DNA from: Anabaenopsis elenkinii CCIBt3563
GTDB lineage: Bacteria > Cyanobacteriota > Cyanobacteriia > Cyanobacteriales > Nostocaceae
Direction of reading: 5' to 3'
Assembly: GCF_015245355.1 (NCBI RefSeq)
Contig: NZ_CP063311.1
Span: 2,577,217-2,641,216, forward strand
DNA: 64,000 nt
In this document: piece by piece, positions 17,218 through 26,155 of the stretch
Layout: each line of letters begins with the position of its first letter
How positions within the stretch are numbered: the stretch's first letter is position 1
Translations under genes and position numbers: made by a program
The notes under the pieces: model-generated
The model's input: the letters and a program-made list of their open reading frames with translations, nothing else
Told to the model about the DNA's origin: nothing
The model's database searches: none

Positions 17218-18702
17218 GTGACTGACAAAAATCGTTCTCAATGGGACTTAGGGAGGTTTATTGATACCCTAACCTATTTCGAGGTGTTTCCTTTGCTTAA
17301 CTGGGTACAGCAGTTAATTAAAGGTCGTCCTAGCGATCATGATAGTCTACCTAATGGAGGAACAAATGTGGGTGTAATACTAGTAGCAGGTGCTACGGGT
17401 GGCGTGGGTAAACGAGTGGTGCGGCGACTGTTAGCAGCAGGTCATCAAGTCCGGGCTATTGTGCGCGATATTGACAAAGCTAGGTCAATCCTGGGTCATA
17501 ATGTTGACTTAGTAGTTGCGGATATCACTAAACCGGAAACCTTAAACCCTATGGTGATGGCTAACATCAAAGCCTTAATTTGTTGTACCGCAGTCCGTGT
17601 GCAACCAGTGGAAGGGGATACACCTGATCGAGCCAAATATAATCAAGGTGTAAAATTTTATATGCCAGAAGTGGTGGGTGATACTCCCGAAAATGTGGAA
17701 TATCAAGGTGTGAAAAACTTGGTAACAGCAGCTGCTCAATACCTACCCCCAGCTAATGAAAAGCTCATCTTTGATTTTACCCACCCCTCGGCTGAACTAA
17801 AAAGTATTTGGGGCGCAGTGGATGATGTGGTTATGGGTGGTGTGAGTGCTAGTAATATGCAATTACTGGAAAATAGGGCGGTGTTTTCTGGGAATGTTTC
17901 CACAGCTAACTCTGGGGGGTTTGCTTCGGTGAGAACCAAGAATTTTCAACCTCCCTTTGATTTATCTGGTTACGAGGGTGTGGAATTACGTGTCAAAGGT
18001 GACGGTCAACGCTATAAACTATTTTTACGCACAGATACTAAATGGGATGGTGTTGGTTACAGTTATTCTTTTGATACTGTAGATAATACTTGGATAACTA
18101 TTCGTGTTGCTTTTCAAGATTTAGTTCCTGTATTTCGCGCTAAAATTGTGGGAGATTCTCCACCTATTGATAATAGTAGAGTTGCGTCATTTCAACTGAT
18201 GTTGAGTAAGTTTGAATATGATGGCGCTTTAAATCCCAAGTTTTCAGCCGGTGGTTTTGCTTTACACATTGAATATATCAAAGCATACGGTGGGCAGACT
18301 TTACCCCAGTTTGTCCTGGTTAGTTCCGCTGGTGTTACTCGTCCGGGAAGACCGGGAATTAATTTAGATGAAGAACCCCCAGCAGTGCGGTTAAATGACC
18401 AGTTGGGAGGAATTTTAACATGGAAGCTCAAGGGGGAAGATAGTTTAAGAGCTAGTGGTATTCCTTATACTATTATTAGACCTTGCGCTTTAACTGAGGA
18501 AGTGGGGGGTAAGGAATTAATTTTGGATCAGGGTGATAATATTAGAGGTAAAATCAGCCGCGATGATGTGGCGGAGCTTTGTGTGCGATCGCTAGAGCAA
18601 TCAAAGGCCTGTAATTTGACTGTAGAGGTGAAAGCAGGAGAAAATACTACTAATAATAATATTAATTGGCAAGAGCTATTTTCTCATTTACAGCCGGATT
18701 AA
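17218..18702 (+). CDS. Atypical SDR with inserted CIA30 domain (HCF173-like)
   Basis: A 494-residue protein. An NAD(P)-binding Rossmann start GATGGVG (residues 58-64) leads an NmrA-like SDR half; a CIA30 (complex I intermediate-associated protein 30) beta-domain from about 182 to 355 (IFDFTHPSAELKSIWGAVDDVVMGGVS..) is inserted; the SDR half then resumes at FVLVSSAGVTRPGRPG and ends with RKIS-like GKISRDDVAELCV. The same architecture occurs in the plant protein HCF173, which binds the psbA leader and supports D1 translation. The start is GTG at 17218. The SDR active-site Tyr-x-x-x-Lys is not evident, so a structural or RNA-binding role is more likely than catalysis. Confidence 0.85.
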   Translation: MTDKNRSQWDLGRFIDTLTYFEVFPLLNWVQQLIKGRPSDHDSLPNGGTNVGVILVAGATGGVGKRVVRRLLAAGHQVRAIVRDIDKARSILGHNVDLVVADITKPETLNPMVMANIKALICCTAVRVQPVEGDTPDRAKYNQGVKFYMPEVVGDTPENVEYQGVKNLVTAAAQYLPPANEKLIFDFTHPSAELKSIWGAVDDVVMGGVSASNMQLLENRAVFSGNVSTANSGGFASVRTKNFQPPFDLSGYEGVELRVKGDGQRYKLFLRTDTKWDGVGYSYSFDTVDNTWITIRVAFQDLVPVFRAKIVGDSPPIDNSRVASFQLMLSKFEYDGALNPKFSAGGFALHIEYIKAYGGQTLPQFVLVSSAGVTRPGRPGINLDEEPPAVRLNDQLGGILTWKLKGEDSLRASGIPYTIIRPCALTEEVGGKELILDQGDNIRGKISRDDVAELCVRSLEQSKACNLTVEVKAGENTTNNNINWQELFSHLQPD

Positions 18703-18937
18703 TCAATTTACCCAGGGGACACAGACCAGATTTAAATAAAATCTATGAATCTTCACCACTAGTAGTTAAGGTTCAACAACAGGCTACTTTCCAGGGAATC
18801 AACATAAAAACTAGCGGTAATAAGTCCATTTATCTATCGCCAAAAACTCTCAATACTCTTGGCAAAAGTCAGACTCATTACCGCGCTGGTTTGGCTAACT
18901 ATCCCAACAAAATTACAAAAGTCAAAGTATCGAGGCT

Positions 18938-19357
18938 CTAGCCTTCAACAGTCAACTTACCAACCATACCAGCACCGCGGTGAGGTTCGCAATAGAAGGT
19001 GTACTCACCAGCAGGTGCGTCTGCGGGAATTGTGGTGGTTTGGCTTTGACCAGGACTCATCAGTAATTGCTTGTGAGACAACCCTTTGGCTAAGTCAGAA
19101 CTCTTAGCGGGGTTTTGCGCTGGGTCAAAAACAACGTTATGGGGAGGAACTTTGTTGTTTACCCACTCAATAGTGTCCCCTGGTTTAACTGTCAATTTAC
19201 TTGGTTCAAAGGCCAGCATTCCTTTGTCGCTACCCAGTTTGACCTTAAAGGTTTCAGCTGAAGCGCTGGGTGTGAAAATCACAAAGCTGCTAACAACTAA
19301 AAGGACTGTCAACACGGACAGAGTCAAACGTCGCCAGCTGGCAGTAAATAATTTCAT
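18938..19357 (-). CDS. petE: Plastocyanin
   Basis: Blue copper protein of the thylakoid lumen that carries electrons from cytochrome b6f to photosystem I or cytochrome oxidase. A twin-Arg-free Sec-type signal peptide ends at SASA, before [14 protein letters not shown], leaving about 105 mature residues. The copper ligands are His in VPPHNVVFD, and Cys, His and Met in [19 protein letters not shown] lies seven bases before the ATG. It is next to psbV on the same strand but separated by about 320 bp that contain its own promoter and a hairpin. Copper-dependent expression is known in cyanobacteria. Confidence 0.98.
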   Translation of the reverse strand: MKLFTASWRRLTLSVLTVLLVVSSFVIFTPSASAETFKVKLGSDKGMLAFEPSKLTVKPGDTIEWVNNKVPPHNVVFDPAQNPAKSSDLAKGLSHKQLLMSPGQSQTTTIPADAPAGEYTFYCEPHRGAGMVGKLTVEG

Positions 19358-19398
19358 GGCTTTCTCCTAACTATAATTTTTATTTCCCTTCCTTATTT

Positions 19399-19427
19399 TA
19401 AATAAAATTAACGCCAAAATATGACAA
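19399..19427 (-). promoter_or_regulatory. Possible petE promoter
   Basis: On the minus strand, TTGTCA (19422-19427) and TATTTA (19399-19404) lie 17 bp apart, about 45 bp upstream of the petE start. The -35 is good and the -10 is poor. It is offered as the best candidate in this spacer. Confidence 0.4.
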
Positions 19428-19568
19428 TCCGTCGTAGATAAAATTTTTTTTTCACAATTGGGGCTAAATCATTAGCTGTATAACATAAGATAATTACCTA
19501 CAGTCTTTACATTGAATCAATTTAGGAGTTAATTTGAGATGTTCACAGCCAGTTTTGCCAATTTTTGA

Positions 19569-19594
19569 GTAGGGACAATTCATCTTGTCCCTAC
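19569..19594. repeat. Dispersed hairpin between psbV and petE
   Basis: GTAGGGACAA and TTGTCCCTAC form a perfect 10-bp stem around a TTCATC loop. It lies downstream of psbV and upstream of petE, so it may end the psbV transcript. Its core ACAATTCATCTT recurs in the hairpin at 39313-39336. Confidence 0.7.
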
Positions 19595-19677
19595 ATCATC
19601 AGGGGTTCCCTGCAAACAACACAGGCTTTTGACCTGATGTCTAGTCAGTATCCAGTTAAACGTGATCCCTGGGAAAT

Positions 19678-20169
19678 TTAGTAATAAATTTTACCGCCTC
19701 CCCACTTATCACCAACTACCTTTGGTTGTAGCAGAATATGACCTGCGATCGCCACCAAGTCATCCTCAGTGAGATTTCTCATTTCTGTGAAAATATCTGC
19801 ACTCTTAATACTGGGGTGTAACTCAGAAATTTCCTCTTCTCCGTCATAGGTAGTGGGATTTTTCATATAGTCCACCAATCCCTCAATATTATCCCGCTTT
19901 GGTGTTGCCAGTGCCAGAGCTTCTGGTTCTAGTCCCACGTTTTGGTTAGTCTTGGTAACACCACCAGCATGACATTGGGCGCAAGCATATTGAAATAAGC
20001 GTTTACCTTCTTTTACTTGTTTAAGGCTCAATACAACCTGGTCACCCTGGTCATTTAATTTCACTGTTCTAATAGCTTCGTCCAGTTCTAATGCTGTCGC
20101 GCCACCGACAACCAACTGAAAAGTCAGCAAAATGGTAGCAACAACAACACCAATTAGTCTTTTAAACAT
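19678..20169 (-). CDS. psbV: Photosystem II cytochrome c-550
   Basis: PsbV is an extrinsic lumenal subunit that stabilises the oxygen-evolving cluster in cyanobacteria. The 163-residue precursor has a signal peptide (FKRLIGVVVATILLTFQLVVGGATA, cut before LELDEAIRTV). Haem is attached at CAQCH (CxxCH, about residue 63), and the distal haem ligand is expected from the His in the ELHPSIKSADIF segment. The C terminus KVVGDKWGGGKIYY is characteristic. A GGGGAAAC site precedes the ATG. The neighbouring petE is also lumenal. Confidence 0.98.
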   Translation of the reverse strand: MFKRLIGVVVATILLTFQLVVGGATALELDEAIRTVKLNDQGDQVVLSLKQVKEGKRLFQYACAQCHAGGVTKTNQNVGLEPEALALATPKRDNIEGLVDYMKNPTTYDGEEEISELHPSIKSADIFTEMRNLTEDDLVAIAGHILLQPKVVGDKWGGGKIYY

Positions 20170-20574
20170 GTTTCCCCTTAAAGATGATAACGCTCAACAC
20201 AGCTAATAAAGCGATGGTCAATCTCCATGTTGCTAATGACAGCTATTATTTTTTGCCATTAGCTCAAGCATGAAATAGCCTTTGACGTCACCACCCTTTA
20301 ACGCCAAATTAGTCTTTTGGTATTTCTGGGCAATTTGCAGTTGGTTATACAGAGAAAACACTCTTGCTACAGGACGACTGTAGTCTGCTGCGATCTCTGC
20401 GGTCAGTAGGTTTACAAAACCCATAATAGTGATTAGCACAACAGATAGAGATTGAGTCGCTCTAATACCAATATCATGTTCAGAGTCCAATTTGTTGCCT
20501 AAAATCTGGTTATAGTTGACTTGGGATCAAATGCTCATAAGTCAATATTGACTTCATATTATTTAACATTCCTA
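20170..20574. other. Spacer between psbV and the ABC permease pair
   Basis: About 400 bp without a convincing gene. A frame at 20233-20490 on the minus strand could encode 85 residues from a TTG, but it has no ribosome binding site or recognisable features. A perfect 16-bp palindrome AAGTCAATATTGACTT lies at 20539-20554 and could be an operator or a simple terminator stem. The psbV promoter should lie between 20170 and 20300; no clear -35/-10 pair is seen. Confidence 0.4.
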
Positions 20575-21411
20575 TCAACCTTTTGCGCCGGTAAACCTAG
20601 TACCTTCAATAAAGTAACGGTTAAAAAAACCATAAATCCCCAAAGCCGGTAAAGTAAAGACCATAGAAGCAGCCATAATGTAGTTCCAATAGCTGATATA
20701 TTGACCTTTGAAGCTGTTCAGTCCCAAAGGGAGAGTAAACATTTCTGGCTCAAACAAGATGACAATGGGGAGTAAAAAATTATTCCAACTACTCATAAAC
20801 ACAAAAACCGCCTGTGCTGCTAATGCAGGCTTTGCGAGGGGTAAGACAATGTGGCGAAAAATTCCCCAGGTGTTTAAACCATCTAATTGACCCGCTTCTT
20901 CTAATTCTTGAGGAAAATTTACAAAAAACTGCCGCATCATAAAAATGAATGTAGCGTTGACCATGGCGGGAACAATCATACCCTGGTAAGAATTTAACCA
21001 GCCGAAAGCTTTTAAAATCAAAAATGTGGGAATCAAGGTAATTTGTGTCGGTACTGCTAACAGCGCCAAAATTAAGAAGAACCAGAAGCGTTTACCCCCA
21101 AAACTTAGCCTGGCTAAAGCATACCCAGCCATGGAATTGAAGAGCAAATTTAACCCCGTGACACTCACAGCAATAAACACACTATTAAAAAACCAACGCC
21201 AAAACAGCGGTTCTTGGACAAATATCTGTCGGTAATTATCGAAAGTAAAATTTCTGGGAAAAAAATTTAACTCACCACTGATAATCTCTGAGAGCGGTTT
21301 AAATGATGCTGACAGCGCCCACAGAAAAGGAACCAAGGTAATTACTGCATACAGCGTCAGCACCAAGTATAAGAATACTTTCAGCCCAGGTAAACGCCTA
21401 ATATTACTCAT
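20575..21411 (-). CDS. Carbohydrate ABC transporter permease (MalG/UgpE type)
   Basis: Inner-membrane permease subunit of a CUT1-type sugar importer. The 278 residues hold six predicted helices starting with VFLYLVLTLYAVITLVPFLWALSASF, and the cytoplasmic EAA loop that contacts the ATPase (EEAGQLDGLNTWGIFRHIVLPLAKPAL, residues about 168-195). The start codon overlaps the end of the MalF-type gene by 4 bp, so the two are translationally coupled. No binding protein or ATPase is encoded nearby; cyanobacteria often encode a shared MsiK-like ATPase elsewhere. The substrate is unknown. Confidence 0.93.
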   Translation of the reverse strand: MSNIRRLPGLKVFLYLVLTLYAVITLVPFLWALSASFKPLSEIISGELNFFPRNFTFDNYRQIFVQEPLFWRWFFNSVFIAVSVTGLNLLFNSMAGYALARLSFGGKRFWFFLILALLAVPTQITLIPTFLILKAFGWLNSYQGMIVPAMVNATFIFMMRQFFVNFPQELEEAGQLDGLNTWGIFRHIVLPLAKPALAAQAVFVFMSSWNNFLLPIVILFEPEMFTLPLGLNSFKGQYISYWNYIMAASMVFTLPALGIYGFFNRYFIEGTRFTGAKG

Positions 21412-22343
21412 GTCCTTTCCCCTCCAAAAATGCGCTGCTGTATCAAAGTCACAGCAATAATGATTACCGCCAGCAAAAAAGCCATGGCCGCAGCATAACC
21501 CATCTGTAGATGGCGAAAGACAGCCTGGTAAATCAGTAGTACCATAGTCAAAGTGGCATTATTAGGCCCACCCGTACCACCAGAAAAAATATAAGACTGG
21601 TCAAAAAGTTGAAAAGTCCCAATTATCCCAATAGCCACCACAAAAAAAGTTACAGGTTTGAGCAGAGGAATGGTAATATAGATAAACTGTTGCCACCAAT
21701 TGGCTCCATCCAGTTCCGCCGCTTCATAGAGTTTTTGGGGGATATCCTGCAAAGCTGCCAAATAAATCACCATATAAAATGGTGCAGTTGACCAGATATT
21801 CATGATCATAATCCCTTTGAGGGCTACGGCTGGATCTCCTAACCAGTTATAAGTAGGTAAACCCAAAAAAGCCAGAACATGATTTAATAGCCCATCGGTG
21901 TTATAAATCCACATGAAGATCAGCGTTAGCACCGCAGAGGATGTAACTGTGGGTAGAAAGAACAGGATACGCCAATAGTTTTTACCACGAATACCAGAAT
22001 TGAGGGTTACCGCCAGCAATAAAGCTAAAATGGTTTGGGATGGTACCACAATTGCCACATATTCTAGAGTATTTCTCAGGGCAATTCCCACTCTCTCGTC
22101 TGTAACTAAGCGGGTAAAATTGCGTAAGCCAATGAAATCGTACTCAATACCCCCCAGAAGTTGCACTTTATGCAAGGAGAGAAACACCGCGTAAAAGATG
22201 GGGAGAATGACAAAACACCCTAAAACCAAAATAGTGGGGGTCATAAAGATGTAGCCAGTTAGGGTTTCCCTAAGATTCCATCTGCGATTGATTCGCCACC
22301 AATGAATTTGAAACACAATTAAACCTCCGCCTCTAGTAGTCAC
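21408..22343 (-). CDS. Carbohydrate ABC transporter permease (MalF/UgpA type)
   Basis: Partner permease of the CUT1-family importer, 311 residues. A first helix YIFMTPTILVLGCFVILPIFYAVFLSL is followed by further membrane helices and the EAA loop YEAAELDGANWWQQFIYITIPLLKPV. The start is a GTG at 22341-22343; translation could begin later, since the first 30 residues are not conserved in the family as I know it. The gene directly upstream on this strand, sdhA, is 220 bp away and functionally unrelated, so the permease pair is probably its own operon. Confidence 0.9.
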   Translation of the reverse strand: MTTRGGGLIVFQIHWWRINRRWNLRETLTGYIFMTPTILVLGCFVILPIFYAVFLSLHKVQLLGGIEYDFIGLRNFTRLVTDERVGIALRNTLEYVAIVVPSQTILALLLAVTLNSGIRGKNYWRILFFLPTVTSSAVLTLIFMWIYNTDGLLNHVLAFLGLPTYNWLGDPAVALKGIMIMNIWSTAPFYMVIYLAALQDIPQKLYEAAELDGANWWQQFIYITIPLLKPVTFFVVAIGIIGTFQLFDQSYIFSGGTGGPNNATLTMVLLIYQAVFRHLQMGYAAAMAFLLAVIIIAVTLIQQRIFGGERT

Positions 22344-22426
22344 CCGGTTGTAGGGATGGGGCGTATGGTCTTTATCCTAGCGCTTGAAACTTAAAGTCCA
22401 GATATACAACAGCTACAACCAATCTC

Positions 22427-22450
22427 AGCATGAGAGTCGCCCCTCATGCT
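22427..22450. repeat. Inverted repeat AGCATGAG/CTCATGCT
   Basis: Eight-base arms with a loop of eight bases, between the sdhA stop and the permease start. It has no T-run on either side. It resembles the terminal hairpins left by small IS200/IS605-type elements, or it may be a weak sdhA terminator. Confidence 0.4.
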
Positions 22451-22564
22451 TGGCTTTAAAACCGTTCCTCTCCAAGGTCAACTAGTCCCACCGGGTGTAA
22501 AAACGCGGGGATTTTAAATATAACCTCAAAACTTCCCTGACCAGGTTTCGACTGGGGAAAATTC

Positions 22565-24292
22565 CTAATATTTGCGCTCTTTTGGCTCAAACATATTAAT
22601 CACCACTGGGCGATATTTAATATCAATACCTGCTGGAGAATAATAAGCCATGGTGTGTTGGAGAAAGTTAACATCATCTCGCTGGGGATAATCTTCGCAA
22701 AAATGTGCGCCGCGACTTTCTTGGCGGTTCATAGCTGAGGCTAAAATTGTTTTTCCAACTACCATTAAACTTTTTAATTCTAGGGCTTCTACTAGTTCTG
22801 TATTCCAGCAATTCCCCTTATCATCTAAGAGGATGTCTGAATATTGCTCTTGTAATTCTGTGACTTTATCCCAACCCGCGGCCATTAATTCGGCGGTACG
22901 AAATACACCACAATGCTCAGTCATGCAATCCTGAAAGGCTTGGCGCACTTGGTTAATTCGATATTTTCCCGGTTGTTCTATTAAGGTTTGTATTTCTTTT
23001 TGGGCTTGTTGAATGTAACTTTGCTCATCTACAGTCGGTAACCGACGTTTTTGCACATATTCAGCGATCGCCGCCCCGGTACGCTTACCATAAACTACAC
23101 ATTCTAGCAGCGAGTTACTACCCAGACGGTTAGCACCATGGACTGATACACAAGCGGTTTCACCAGCAGCAAAAAATCCTTCTACTAAATGATCACCACT
23201 GCTGCGGACTTGACCATTAATATTCACAGGGATACCACCCATACAATAGTGATTAGTAGGACGAATCGGTATAGGTTGAGTGACAGCATCCACACCTACT
23301 AAACGGTGTGCTTCTTCCCAACAGAAGGGGACACGACTCATAATTTTATCTTTACCCATGTGTCGCAGGTCAAGATAAACAAACGGACCACCCGCACTAC
23401 CATCAGGATGAATACCACGACCCGCGCGAATTTCGTAAGCGATCGCCCGTGAGGTAATATCACGAGGAGCTAGTTCCATGCGACTAGGTGCGTAATTTTT
23501 CATAAAGCGATCGCCATCACTATTAATCAAATAAGCCCCTTCCCCCCGCACAGCTTCAGAAATCAGTACCCCGACCGGATACAAACCAGTGGGATGAAAT
23601 TGCACAAATTCCATATCTTCCAAAGGTAACCCAGCCAAAGCAGTCATAGCCAAACCATCACCCGTAGAAGCATAATCATTAGAAGTAGTATTGTAAACGC
23701 GACCATAACCACCAGTCGCAAACATTACCGCCTTAGCTCGTAATACTTCTAGATGTCCATCTAGCAAGTTAAACATCACCACACCCTTAACCTCACCTGA
23801 TTCTAAAATCAGGCGCATCACATACCACTCTTGATAAACTTGCACACCATAACGCCGCAAATTGTTCACCAACTCATGAAGAATCGCGTGACCAGTTTTA
23901 TCTGCAGCGTAACAAGTGCGATTATGGGAATGTCCGCCAAAAGCCCGTTGAGCAATCCGACCATCAGGTAACCGCGAGAACAAAACACCCATGTGTTCCA
24001 AGTCAATCACCACATCTGGCGCTTCTTGGGCGAGAATTGCTACCGCGTCCTGGTCTGCTAAATAGTCAGACCCCTTGACAGTATCAAAAGCGTGTGCTTC
24101 CCAACTATCTCCTGAATCAACATTTTTCAGCGCGGCCGCCATTCCCCCTTGAGCTGCTACCGAGTGGGAACGTATCGGGTGAGTTTTAGCCACCAGAGCC
24201 ACATTTAAACTAGGGTCAGTACGGGCAATTTCCACCGCAGCACGACATCCGGCTAATCCGCCACCGACTATAATCACATCATGTTCGAGCAT
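22565..24292 (-). CDS. sdhA: Succinate dehydrogenase/fumarate reductase flavoprotein subunit
   Basis: Catalytic FAD subunit that oxidises succinate to fumarate and feeds the thylakoid or plasma membrane quinone pool. The dinucleotide-binding VIIVGGGLAGCRAAVE lies at the N terminus. The RSHSVAAQGGMAAAL motif carries the His to which FAD is usually linked; GGHSHNRTCYAADKTGH, FVQFHPTGLYP, and the active-site Arg region SVHGANRLGSNSLLE follow. The start at 24292 (MLEHDVII) is chosen over 24310 because AAAGGG lies six bases before it. About 575 residues, normal length. The partner sdhB is not in this window. Confidence 0.95.
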   Translation of the reverse strand: MLEHDVIIVGGGLAGCRAAVEIARTDPSLNVALVAKTHPIRSHSVAAQGGMAAALKNVDSGDSWEAHAFDTVKGSDYLADQDAVAILAQEAPDVVIDLEHMGVLFSRLPDGRIAQRAFGGHSHNRTCYAADKTGHAILHELVNNLRRYGVQVYQEWYVMRLILESGEVKGVVMFNLLDGHLEVLRAKAVMFATGGYGRVYNTTSNDYASTGDGLAMTALAGLPLEDMEFVQFHPTGLYPVGVLISEAVRGEGAYLINSDGDRFMKNYAPSRMELAPRDITSRAIAYEIRAGRGIHPDGSAGGPFVYLDLRHMGKDKIMSRVPFCWEEAHRLVGVDAVTQPIPIRPTNHYCMGGIPVNINGQVRSSGDHLVEGFFAAGETACVSVHGANRLGSNSLLECVVYGKRTGAAIAEYVQKRRLPTVDEQSYIQQAQKEIQTLIEQPGKYRINQVRQAFQDCMTEHCGVFRTAELMAAGWDKVTELQEQYSDILLDDKGNCWNTELVEALELKSLMVVGKTILASAMNRQESRGAHFCEDYPQRDDVNFLQHTMAYYSPAGIDIKYRPVVINMFEPKERKY

Positions 24293-24632
24293 AATTAACC
24301 CTTTGTGCAATCACTTGTTGTTCTATGTTAGTAGAGCAATTCATCTACCCTATTTCACTCAGCAGAAGTTGGGTGAGCATTCCATCCATGGCTAAAGGCA
24401 TAAAATAATAATACTGATATCTTAGTTATGTCATCTATCTCAAGATAGATATTAGAGTAAGCATTGATAAATCAAAAGATTCTGGTTCAGAATACAGTAA
24501 TATTGTGATATATAATTTAACAGTTATATTGATATACTTATGTAAATTTACTTTCACCAAATCAACTTCAAGTCCCCATATCTGCTCATGCTTTTAATCC
24601 CAAGTAGGTAAAAGCAAACATTAAATAATCCT
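24293..24632. other. Divergent spacer, no gene seen
   Basis: About 340 bp of AT-rich sequence between sdhA (minus) and the hypothetical pair (plus). It must contain both promoters, but no pair of boxes stands out. AATCTCAAGATAGATATTAGAG and similar short repeats near 24440 are weakly self-complementary. I see no RNA gene. Confidence 0.4.
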
Positions 24633-25202
24633 ATGCAGCAAAAAAAGAATCAATCATCTGCACGGTTTCGTTCCGCCACAGAGTTTCCCAAAACCATTGA
24701 TGGGCTTAACAACAATGAAGTTGATATCTTGTATCGAGAAATGCGAGATTGTCTAGTTTTCACAAATCGTAGTCGTTCCCAGTTGCTCCGTAGAAATAAA
24801 GAACATAAAGAACGGATGCAAGTTCTCATTAACCAACTAAAACAGGAAAAAACAGAAATTGCCGAAGTTTACCGCCAGACTGTGGTAGAAATGGAAAATG
24901 AAATTGGCTCAATGAGTCGATATTTAGACCAACTTTCTACAGCCTTTGATTCAGTCTCAGATATTGAGAATCCAGAACAAGCACACTGGAATTATTTATC
25001 TTTTCCCAGCAGGTTCTTCAAATTGGTGCAAGCAATTAAATCAATTGTACTATGGTGGCGGGAAGAAAAGACCCAGGAAACAGTAAAATTACCATCTGCT
25101 GTATCCTCCTCTCCTTTTACCCCTGAGCAACTACAGCAAAAACCACAAATGTCTCAAGACCCCCGTTCAATCGGAAAATCTCTTTTAGATAATGAGTCAT
25201 AA
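24633..25202 (+). CDS. Conserved hypothetical coiled-coil protein
   Basis: Unrecognised 189-residue soluble protein. A long charged helical stretch (about 45-115, RSQLLRRNKEHKERMQVLINQLKQEKTEIAEVYRQTVVEMENEIGS) has heptad spacing typical of a coiled coil. The region FPSRFFKLVQAIKSIVLWW is amphipathic and could touch a membrane. The Gln/Pro-rich tail looks disordered. The next gene begins only 5 bp after its stop, so the two are surely one operon and perhaps one complex. No function is assigned. Confidence 0.7.
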   Translation: MQQKKNQSSARFRSATEFPKTIDGLNNNEVDILYREMRDCLVFTNRSRSQLLRRNKEHKERMQVLINQLKQEKTEIAEVYRQTVVEMENEIGSMSRYLDQLSTAFDSVSDIENPEQAHWNYLSFPSRFFKLVQAIKSIVLWWREEKTQETVKLPSAVSSSPFTPEQLQQKPQMSQDPRSIGKSLLDNES

Positions 25203-25207
25203 AAATC

Positions 25208-25615
25208 ATGGGTAAAAAACGCCTCAATCAACTGTTAGAGGTTCTCAAGGACAATTACCAACGAGACTTGCACAATTCCGCCGCCATTTACACAGTTGCG
25301 CAAGTGGCTGTAAATGAACTAGACCAGGAAGTTTACCAGAGCAATGAAACCCCCATAGCTGCTTTACCTTTTGCACCCAATTTAATAGATAAAGATCAAC
25401 TTCTACAACAGTATGGCTCTTATAATGGGTGTCGCCAAGCAGCTAAAGAACGGGGAATTAAATTTTCTCGAACTCCTAGCTGGGAACAGCTAGCAGCAGC
25501 TTTGAGTTATGCAGAAATTTTACAAAAAATCATCAGAAATTATGTCACTACATACCCTTACCCACAGCTACAAGGAACTAAGTTTGAGTTAGTTTTCCCC
25601 GTTGGTGATGAATAG
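25208..25615 (+). CDS. Conserved hypothetical protein, second gene of the pair
   Basis: A 135-residue soluble protein with helical character (KRLNQLLEVLKDNYQRDLHNSAAIYTVAQVAVNEL). The segment LLQQYGSYNGCRQAAKERGIKFSRTPSWEQLAAALSYAE looks like a small DNA-binding or protein-binding helical domain, but I do not recognise the family. It is co-transcribed with the coiled-coil gene 5 bp upstream and ends convergently at the stop codon of the DOMON-like gene on the other strand, with no spacer for a terminator. Confidence 0.7.
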   Translation: MGKKRLNQLLEVLKDNYQRDLHNSAAIYTVAQVAVNELDQEVYQSNETPIAALPFAPNLIDKDQLLQQYGSYNGCRQAAKERGIKFSRTPSWEQLAAALSYAEILQKIIRNYVTTYPYPQLQGTKFELVFPVGDE

Positions 25616-26155
25616 TTACAAATCAATCATAAAGCTATCTCGCCGATGAAAGTCAGCCTGTACCCCACTATGAGTTAATGCCCAGTAAGTAATATTACTA
25701 TTTCTATCTTCTGTCACAGTAGTAATTGCTGCTTCTATTTCCTGTTCTATGACGATGATTTGACCCAAATCAAGATCCACAACCAGGGTTAAACTATCTC
25801 CTTGCTTTTGGATACTAAAAGGAAGAACAGCAAAAGCTGTTTCCTCTCTCATCCCTTGACGGTATCCATCAAAGTGATAAACGTTCCAATCTCCAGCAGG
25901 GGAAAGGTTGAACTCCCAATACTGTGGATGACCTTTAATACCCAAGAAAAACTCAAAACAAGTATTTTTCCATAGTTCATGCTGGCGGGTTGGTGTATCT
26001 GATAAGGTCGGAATCACAAGCTGTTGTAAGTCACCGATAACTTGGTAATTGAGGGTAAGTTTATTTGCATATCGGTGGATATTACCTACAATCTGTATCT
26101 TGGGTAAGAATTGCTGTGAGGGAAAGGGTAGTAAGGAAAATGTCTGATTTCTCAT
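25616..26155 (-). CDS. DOMON-like domain protein
   Basis: A 179-residue beta-rich protein of the cyanobacterial DOMON-like type, a fold used for haem or sugar binding. The motifs TRQHELWKNTCFEFFLGIKGHPQYWEFNLSPAGDWNVYHFDGYR and the FHRRDSFMIDL end are characteristic. It has no signal peptide and is probably cytoplasmic. It overlaps the sugar kinase gene by 4 bp and is the last gene of a three-gene set with the kinase and the epimerase, suggesting a carbohydrate-binding role; that is inference. Confidence 0.8.
   Translation of the reverse strand: MRNQTFSLLPFPSQQFLPKIQIVGNIHRYANKLTLNYQVIGDLQQLVIPTLSDTPTRQHELWKNTCFEFFLGIKGHPQYWEFNLSPAGDWNVYHFDGYRQGMREETAFAVLPFSIQKQGDSLTLVVDLDLGQIIVIEQEIEAAITTVTEDRNSNITYWALTHSGVQADFHRRDSFMIDL

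Noticed and set aside
20233..20490. 85-residue minus-strand frame between psbV and the permeases
   Set aside because: Starts at TTG without a ribosome binding site, has no conserved-looking features; kept only as a note in the spacer entry.
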